Shown here piece after piece: positions 58,736-64,000 of a stretch of 64,000 nt of DNA. The stretch comes from Yersinia bercovieri ATCC 43970. Its GTDB lineage: Bacteria; Pseudomonadota; Gammaproteobacteria; Enterobacterales; Enterobacteriaceae. The DNA is taken from positions 1,984,001 through 2,048,000 of the forward strand of contig NZ_CP054044.1 in assembly GCF_013282745.1 (NCBI RefSeq), read 5' to 3'. Position 1 is the stretch's first letter, and the number at the start of each line of letters is the position of its first letter. Both the position numbers and the translations under genes were made by a program. The notes under the pieces were generated by a model. That model made no database searches, was not told the origin of the DNA, and saw nothing but the letters and a program-made list of their open reading frames with translations.

Positions 58736-59836
58736 TCAGGGTGAAGACTCCACATTTGACAATTTTTCTCCAGCAAAAGCTACCTTATTGCGACCATCTT
58801 TTTTAGCCCGATAGAGCGCCTCATCTGCTGCTTTGAGTGAGGATGCCAAATCGTAGGCTTGCAGCGGGGATATACCCGCGCTCAGTGTTACGGTTGTTGA
58901 TACTTTATGATTGAAAACATGTGGAATATCAAGACCTAACACCCTCTGGCGCACCCGCTCAGCCAATTGGCTGGCATACTCTTCACTCACATGTGTCAGT
59001 AAAACCAAAAACTCCTCGCCACCATAACGCACTACGATATCCCGTGAACGCACGGCATCACGGATCGCCGCAGCAACCCGCACCAGCGCTTGATCGCCCA
59101 TGGTGTGTCCATAGTTATCGTTATAGGCCTTAAAATGGTCGATATCGAGCAGTAACACATAATGATTACCTGGAGACTGTGCCAGCAGTGTCTCAAGTTT
59201 GTTCTCCAGACCACGGCGATTATACAAACTGGTTAAGGGATCTATCATGCTTAAATCACTGAATTTTTCTCTTTCATTATAAAGATGTGCGACTAGTTTT
59301 CGGGTAAAATCATCGCTGCGCCGCGACATTAAATGATGCAAAGAGAAGCCAATCAGAGGCAGCATAAGAGTGAATGTTATGCGGAAGATATTTTGAAAAT
59401 CATCCAGGAAAATAACGGTTAATGCAGCTGGCGCAGTGTGCAGGCAAAAAGCGATAAAGTTATCAGACAGCGCAATGGTGCTGATAAAGAAAATGGTAAA
59501 CAGGCTAAGCAATAAGTAGTTATTTTCATTAGTGCCTAGATATTCGTATTTTAGAATGATTTGCCAGGCCCATAACACGCCCATGATGATTGAAAATAAA
59601 TTCAGTTTATCCGCATATTTCCTCGAAATAAAAATTAAATAAGCGGCGGAACCTAGGCTGATAACTGCGATCATAACAATCGGCAATGTCACCGCAGGTG
59701 TTTTTGGTGACGGTAATATCATACTAAAAATAGCTGACGACGCATTAAGAAATAGAAAAAGCAGTAAAGAGAGCCGATGCTTACTTTTCAGAAGCTGATC
59801 GTAGGAGTGGCTATTCATATTCAATTCACTCTGCAT
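58736..59836 (-). CDS. Membrane diguanylate cyclase (GGDEF)
   Basis: The 366-aa protein has an N-terminal membrane domain of about five or six helices (residues 20-180) and a C-terminal GGDEF domain (about 195-355) that makes cyclic di-GMP from two GTP. The active-site motif is GGEEF in RYGGEEFLVLL. The inhibitory I-site RxxD (RSRD) lies exactly five residues before it, so product inhibition is expected. DIDHFKAYNDNYGH holds metal and base contacts. No EAL domain follows. ATG 59818 is an alternative start. Confidence 0.92.
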   Translation of the reverse strand: MQSELNMNSHSYDQLLKSKHRLSLLLFLFLNASSAIFSMILPSPKTPAVTLPIVMIAVISLGSAAYLIFISRKYADKLNLFSIIMGVLWAWQIILKYEYLGTNENNYLLLSLFTIFFISTIALSDNFIAFCLHTAPAALTVIFLDDFQNIFRITFTLMLPLIGFSLHHLMSRRSDDFTRKLVAHLYNEREKFSDLSMIDPLTSLYNRRGLENKLETLLAQSPGNHYVLLLDIDHFKAYNDNYGHTMGDQALVRVAAAIRDAVRSRDIVVRYGGEEFLVLLTHVSEEYASQLAERVRQRVLGLDIPHVFNHKVSTTVTLSAGISPLQAYDLASSLKAADEALYRAKKDGRNKVAFAGEKLSNVESSP

Positions 59837-60079
59837 AATGTCGTGCTGTCAGTAGACAAATAAACAATATCCTCATGAAGCCATATTATTCAGGCATCAC
59901 GATAAATAGTTTTTCTAAGTAATTATTTTTGTTTGAAGCGTTTAATATCGTTTTAGGAATTTTCTTAAGTAAAATTACCATTTTTGTTTCCACCTGTCAT
60001 CATGATGTTTCTTCGCTGATGCCAGCATCGTGCTAGCCCATGGCAACTTCATGATGCAGACTGGCAAAGAGTGATATAT

Positions 60080-60098
60080 GATATTGGTTATCATTATC
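60080..60098 (+). promoter_or_regulatory. Fur box before yjjZ
   Basis: GATATTGGTTATCATTATC matches 16 of 19 positions of the Fur consensus and ends 20 bases before the yjjZ start, next to a TATATGATAT -10-like stretch. The Fur-iron complex should repress this gene, as reported for yjjZ in E. coli. Confidence 0.75.
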
Positions 60099-60117
60099 AC
60101 TTGGGTGGGGCGTTACT

Positions 60118-60414
60118 ATGATTTCAGCCAGATTAGCCGCTTACCGTTCGTGGGGGATTGGTGGATTATTGAGCCGTGGCATGTCCAGTGGTTGGGGAAT
60201 ACTGCTCCCTTTTGCGTTGCTGCCGCTGCTGGAGTGGGCCGATATCACCGTCGGTCAGTTGCGAATAGTGATAGTACTCGCGATGCTGGCAACCATTAGT
60301 ATGCTATATCACACTCGGCTGCGGCATTTTCTGTTGCTACCATCTTGTTTGGCGTTGTTGGGGGGGATGGTTGCAGTATTGATGCACAGTGGCATCCGCG
60401 AGCTATTTTTTTGA
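60118..60414 (+). CDS. yjjZ: DUF1435 protein YjjZ
   Basis: The 98-aa membrane protein has the DUF1435 pattern: SGWGILLPFALLPLLEWADI, then RIVIVLAMLATISMLYHTRLRHFLLLPSCLALLGG (given as one domain), with about three hydrophobic helices. Two starts are possible, ATG 60118 or ATG 60181, which removes 21 poorly conserved residues. In E. coli yjjZ lies between fhuF and leuQPV-rsmC; the same order of yjjZ, tRNA-Leu and rsmC is seen here, without fhuF. The function is unknown; the Fur box suggests an iron link. Confidence 0.72.
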   Translation: MISARLAAYRSWGIGGLLSRGMSSGWGILLPFALLPLLEWADITVGQLRIVIVLAMLATISMLYHTRLRHFLLLPSCLALLGGMVAVLMHSGIRELFF

Positions 60415-60491
60415 ATAAAAGAAAAAGTAAGGGGAGAACAAACAGATAACAATTGGCGGAGATATGAAGCGGAAGAAGATTGAAATCATTG

Positions 60492-60578
60492 TGGTGCGAA
60501 GGGAGGGACTTGAACCCTCACGTCCGTAAGAACACTAACACCTGAAGCTAGCGCGTCTACCAATTCCGCCACCATCGC
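60492..60578 (-). tRNA. leuQ: tRNA-Leu(CAG), copy 3 in transcription order
   Basis: The minus strand reads GCGATGGTGGCGGAATTGG at the 5' end, anticodon CAG in CTTCAGGTG, a long class II variable arm, TTCAAGTCC in the T loop, and an encoded CCA end. Length is 87 bases. Position 5 of the acceptor stem is mismatched, as in E. coli tRNA-Leu1. Confidence 0.96.
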
Positions 60579-60648
60579 CCAAATGATCTCTTACTGCTTA
60601 TCAGCTAATTTGCGTAGCATGATATTTTTTAGATTTATATCACCAGCT

Positions 60649-60735
60649 TGGTGCGAAGGGAGGGACTTGAACCCTCACGTCCGTAAGAACACTAACACCT
60701 GAAGCTAGCGCGTCTACCAATTCCGCCACCATCGC
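60649..60735 (-). tRNA. leuP: tRNA-Leu(CAG), copy 2
   Basis: An 87-base sequence identical to the other two copies, with anticodon CAG and encoded CCA. The spacer to the next copy is 70 bases. Confidence 0.96.
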
Positions 60736-60785
60736 ATGTGCTGTGCAATATAAATCTCTACTGCTGGTTGTATAAAAATAATGTT

Positions 60786-60872
60786 TGGTGCGAAGGGAGG
60801 GACTTGAACCCTCACGTCCGTAAGAACACTAACACCTGAAGCTAGCGCGTCTACCAATTCCGCCACCATCGC
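60786..60872 (-). tRNA. leuV: tRNA-Leu(CAG), copy 1
   Basis: The first of three identical 87-base tRNA-Leu genes in transcription order; a promoter is expected above 60872. Gene names follow the E. coli leuVPQ order by position. Confidence 0.96.
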
Positions 60873-61045
60873 GTACCGGAAACATGACTTTTTGATGCAA
60901 CCACGGAGGCGAATTCTAGAGATTTTCACGTTCAGGTCAATACTTATTTCCCCTAAGCGGGACGTTTGCTGTAAAAAACATCATATGTTGTTCAATTGAT
61001 TTGATTTTTGAGGTATTTTTCGTTTTATCCGCTGAACAACATCTT

Positions 61046-61963
61046 TCACCGCACTCCGCTCGACGGTGGCGGGTAATGAGCAAATAGCGCGATCAGCCAG
61101 TCAATCAGCACTCTGACTCTGGGGGCGAGAAATCGCCCTGGTGGAAACATAATAAACAGCGGCATGGCAGGCGGCGGGCTGTGGGGTAACACCTCAATCA
61201 GCTCCCCTTGCGCTAATTGACTCTGGATACCCTGGGTTGGCGCTTGAATTAACCCCAAGCCCGCCACCCCTGCGGCAATATAGGCATCCGCGCCATTAAC
61301 ACTCAAAATACTGGGCAACTCCCGCGTTTCAACCCGCCCTTGATAAGTAAATTCCAAAGGATAGTCACGGTGAGTCAGCTGTGAAAAATAGCCCACCGCT
61401 TGATGCCCCGCCAAATCGTCCAGTGATGTTGGCACGCCATATTTCGCCAGATAAGCCGGTGATGCGCAGGTGATCTGTGGTTGCTGGCCAATATTGCGCA
61501 CGGCTAATTGTTCGTCGTGGGGCAACCAGGCGCGCAACACGCAATCCACCCCTTCGCGCATCAGATCAATAGTGCTGTCATTGGCGCCAAGAATCAGTGT
61601 GATATGGGGATAGCGCTGATAAAAGTCACTGAGTGCCGGGATCACGACATTGCGGGCCAGCGAGTGGGGCATATCGATGCGCACTTTCCCCTCGGGCTGC
61701 AGCCGTTGGTGGCTAAAGAGTGAGTCCGCTTCTTCAAACGCCGACAGTAATTGCAGGCAGCGCTGGTAGTAGAGCGTGCCTTCGGCGGTGATATTCACCT
61801 GGCGGGTGGTGCGCACCAGTAAACGCACACCTAGCCGCTGCTCCAGCCGTTTTAAGGTGTGGCTGACCGTCGCACGTGGCAATTGCAGTTTTTCTGCCGC
61901 ACGGCTGAAACTGCCCAACTCAACAATACGGACAAAAATCCGCATGGCTTGAATTTGATCCAT
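61046..61963 (-). CDS. LysR-family regulator
   Basis: The 305-aa protein has the LysR winged HTH at the N-terminus (MDQIQAMRIFVRIVELGSFS, then LPRATVSHTLKRLEQRLG) and a periplasmic-binding-like effector domain from about residue 90. It belongs to the large CrgA/DsdC-like branch common beside oxidoreductases. It is divergent from an aldo/keto reductase gene with 116 bases between the start codons, so it probably controls that gene. The inducer is unknown. Confidence 0.9.
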   Translation of the reverse strand: MDQIQAMRIFVRIVELGSFSRAAEKLQLPRATVSHTLKRLEQRLGVRLLVRTTRQVNITAEGTLYYQRCLQLLSAFEEADSLFSHQRLQPEGKVRIDMPHSLARNVVIPALSDFYQRYPHITLILGANDSTIDLMREGVDCVLRAWLPHDEQLAVRNIGQQPQITCASPAYLAKYGVPTSLDDLAGHQAVGYFSQLTHRDYPLEFTYQGRVETRELPSILSVNGADAYIAAGVAGLGLIQAPTQGIQSQLAQGELIEVLPHSPPPAMPLFIMFPPGRFLAPRVRVLIDWLIALFAHYPPPSSGVR

Positions 61964-62079
61964 GATTACATCCGCCTATTGTTGGTGTTTTTTGAACAGT
62001 GGTGAGCAGTTTGCATTATTTATCTTTCCTCACGAAACAACCACACTTTCTTCCGACATCACTAATGGGGAGTATCACA

Positions 62080-63072
62080 ATGCAACAACGTCAATTAGGT
62101 TTGAATGGTCCGCAAGTCTCGGCACTGGGCCTTGGCTGCATGGGAATGAGTGATTTTTACTCCACCAATCAAGACCACAACGAGTCCATTGCAACCCTCC
62201 ATCGGGCGCTGGAGCTGGGGGTGACGATGCTCGATACCGCAGATATGTATGGCCCCTTTACCAATGAAGAGTTGGTGGGTCGGGCGATTAAGGGCAAGCG
62301 AGATCAAGTCTTTTTAGCCACCAAATTTGGTATTGTACGTGATCCGGCAAATCCGGCGGTACGTGGCGTCAGCAGCCGCCCTGACTACATTCGTCAGTCG
62401 GTCGATGGCAGCTTGAAGCGGCTGGGTGTCGAGGTGATTGACCTCTATTACCAGCATCGTGGTGATCCCACAGTGCCAGTTGAAGAGGTGATTGGCACGC
62501 TGGCTGATCTGGTCACCGCGGGTAAAATCCGTTATATCGGTCTGAGCGAGGTTTCGGCGGCTACCCTGGAGATAGCCCATCAGGTGCATCCGATTACTGC
62601 GGTGCAGAGTGAATACTCACTGTGGACGCGAGATGCAGAGAGTTCTGTGTTGGCGACCTGCGAACGATTAGGTGTTGGGTTTGTCGCCTATAGCCCACTA
62701 GGGCGCGGTTTCTTGACTGGCGCGATTCGTAGTCCAGACGATTTGGCTGCTGATGATTTTCGCCGCCATAACCCGCGTTTTCAGGGCGATAACTTTGCAC
62801 TGAATCTGGCGCTGGCCGATAGCGTGATAAAAATGGCGCAAGATAAAGGGGTTAAACCGTCGCAACTGGCATTGGCGTGGGTATTGGCGCAGGGGAAACA
62901 CATTGTGCCGATCCCTGGCACCAAACGTCGCAGCTATTTGGAAGAGAATTTGGCGGCATTAGAGGTGGAGCTCAGCCCGCAAGAGTTGGCAGCGCTGGAT
63001 GCGGTGTTCCCGTTCCATGCCGCAGCAGGTGAACGCTACGGCGCGGAAGGGATGGCCCATCTTAACGCCTGA
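62080..63072 (+). CDS. Aldo/keto reductase
   Basis: The 330-aa cytosolic NADPH oxidoreductase has the AKR barrel. Catalytic residues are Asp in [11 protein letters not shown] (about 54) and Tyr in the same segment, Lys in FLATKFGIV (about 85), and His in [19 protein letters not shown] (about 127). The cofactor end is [14 protein letters not shown]. The ATG at 62080 is chosen because GGGGAG precedes it; an earlier GTG would add 27 unrelated residues. It is divergent from the LysR gene and convergent with rsmC, two bases apart. Confidence 0.92.
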   Translation: MQQRQLGLNGPQVSALGLGCMGMSDFYSTNQDHNESIATLHRALELGVTMLDTADMYGPFTNEELVGRAIKGKRDQVFLATKFGIVRDPANPAVRGVSSRPDYIRQSVDGSLKRLGVEVIDLYYQHRGDPTVPVEEVIGTLADLVTAGKIRYIGLSEVSAATLEIAHQVHPITAVQSEYSLWTRDAESSVLATCERLGVGFVAYSPLGRGFLTGAIRSPDDLAADDFRRHNPRFQGDNFALNLALADSVIKMAQDKGVKPSQLALAWVLAQGKHIVPIPGTKRRSYLEENLAALEVELSPQELAALDAVFPFHAAAGERYGAEGMAHLNA

Positions 63073-63074
63073 TC

Positions 63075-64000
63075 TTAACGTTTTTTCTTAGCGTCTCGTG
63101 GCGCGCGCCCGACGGTTGCCTGATACACTTTAAAACGGCCATTCTGCGCCAGTACTTCATGGCTGCCAAATGCGGCATCCAGCAGGGCAGGATAAGGCAA
63201 GAAGGAGTTCGCCACGATACGCAATTTACCGCCGACATGCAGATGCGCGGTCGCACCACGGATCAGCATTTCAGCCGCTGTTAGGCTAGTTTGAATCCCA
63301 TCATGGAAAGGTGGGTTCGAAATAATCATCTCGAAACGGCCTTTGATGTCGGAATAGACATTGCTGGCAATCACTTGCGCATCAATATTATTCGCCGCCA
63401 GTGTCGCCCGGCTGGCTTCGATAGCTGCCGCAGAGACATCACTCAGGGTCCATTTGATTTTTGGCGATTGTTGCGCCAAAACCGAGGCCAGGACACCGGC
63501 ACCACAACCGACATCCAGCACGCTGCCTTTAAATGGCTCGCTGAATGTGGAGAGCAACAGATGGCTGCCTGAATCCAGCGAATCACGGCTGAACACACCC
63601 GGCAAGGTTTTCACTGTCACATCGCCCACCTGATAACTCTCCCACCAGTCATCGGCATCAAATTCTGGCTGTTTATCCAGGCGGCCATGGTACAAGCCAC
63701 AACGGCGAGCACTGTCTATCTTGGTCAACTGCGCGAAATCAGCGAGCATCTCTTCTGCGCTGCGCACGCCGCTGCGGTTTTCACCCACCACAAAAATATC
63801 GGTGCCGACCGGCAATAAGGAGAGCAGATTCGCCAATTGGAATTGGGCTTCTTGTTTGCTTTTTGGCCAGTAATAGACCAGCGTGTCGCAGGTCGCGACG
63901 ATTTCAGGTGTCGCCAAAAGCCCGAATTGCACACTCTCTTCCAGCGTATTGCTCAGTAATTGCCAGTGGTGATATTGATTGGAGTGAACCCGTACCCCGG
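63075..64000 (-). CDS. rsmC: 16S rRNA m2G1207 methyltransferase RsmC (5' part outside window)
   Basis: RsmC methylates N2 of G1207 in 16S rRNA using S-adenosylmethionine. The frame is open through the right edge: [12 protein letters not shown], read from bases above 63932, matches the family, so the apparent internal start is not the true one. About 308 of the expected 340 residues are present. The N-terminal pseudo-methyltransferase domain ends with [13 protein letters not shown]. The catalytic domain shows the SAM loop [13 protein letters not shown] and the catalytic [10 protein letters not shown]. Confidence 0.95.
   Translation of the reverse strand, partial: GVRVHSNQYHHWQLLSNTLEESVQFGLLATPEIVATCDTLVYYWPKSKQEAQFQLANLLSLLPVGTDIFVVGENRSGVRSAEEMLADFAQLTKIDSARRCGLYHGRLDKQPEFDADDWWESYQVGDVTVKTLPGVFSRDSLDSGSHLLLSTFSEPFKGSVLDVGCGAGVLASVLAQQSPKIKWTLSDVSAAAIEASRATLAANNIDAQVIASNVYSDIKGRFEMIISNPPFHDGIQTSLTAAEMLIRGATAHLHVGGKLRIVANSFLPYPALLDAAFGSHEVLAQNGRFKVYQATVGRAPRDAKKKR

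Noticed and set aside
60481..60880. Three near-identical repeats, first sight suggesting a CRISPR-like or other repeat array
   Set aside because: Each unit folds as a complete tRNA-Leu(CAG) with encoded CCA; they are tandem tRNA genes.
63075..63932. Apparent complete 285-aa methyltransferase
   Set aside because: The frame continues to the window edge with RsmC-like residues, so the gene is truncated by the window and not a short variant.

Overview
The window looks like a chromosomal segment of an enterobacterium, most likely a Yersinia species. The lsr AI-2 operon, YjjA, the yjjZ / tRNA-Leu(CAG) x3 / rsmC neighbourhood and the scr sucrose genes are all of enterobacterial type. The species call is an inference from protein resemblance and gene order, not from a database search.

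Region 1 (1-15.1 kb) is an accessory island. Bases 1-6.8 kb carry the backbone of a CP4-57-like E. coli island: a YfjP/YeeP-type GTPase, two unrecognised membrane/secreted proteins preceded by a 20-codon leader, a DUF932 (YfjQ-like) protein, an ArdB/KlcA-like antirestriction protein, a RadC-like JAMM protein, a CbtA/CbeA toxin-antitoxin pair in reversed order and a DUF4942 protein. At 7.3-11.4 kb is a two-gene type 1 defence-associated reverse transcriptase (DRT1) module: a 1232-aa RT-nitrilase fusion and a small membrane-anchored partner, bracketed by a perfect 13-bp inverted repeat. An IS110-family element follows, then a decayed cbtA remnant at 13.8-13.96 kb and an XRE regulator plus HNH nuclease pair.

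Region 2 (15.2-25 kb) is yjjA and the complete AI-2 uptake and processing system: lsrACDBFG on the minus strand, and lsrR and lsrK divergent on the plus strand.

Region 3 (25-40.8 kb) is metabolic and envelope DNA: a WaaQ-like heptosyltransferase and an O-antigen ligase-like protein; a 1.1-kb leader with a perfect FNR box before arcD-arcA (arginine deiminase pathway without its last two enzymes here); a LapA-like protein; a two-gene RND efflux system; and the anaerobic glycerol genes gldA and dhaKLM.

Region 4 (40.8-49 kb) is the most unusual gene set. Six collinear, AT-rich minus-strand genes encode a 2OG-Fe dioxygenase, an MFS transporter, a glycosyltransferase, a GMC-type flavoprotein, a NodU/CmcH-family carbamoyltransferase and a second glycosyltransferase. 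They sit between dhaKLM and dhaR and look like an uncharacterised biosynthesis/export cluster for a carbamoylated glycoside.

Region 5 (49.3-58 kb) holds dhaR, whose start overlaps the end of scrR, and the sucrose regulon scrYAB-scrR with scrK and palindromic operators. Region 6 (58-64 kb) has a membrane diguanylate cyclase, a Fur-boxed yjjZ, three tandem tRNA-Leu(CAG) genes, a divergent LysR / aldo-keto reductase pair, and rsmC running off the right edge.
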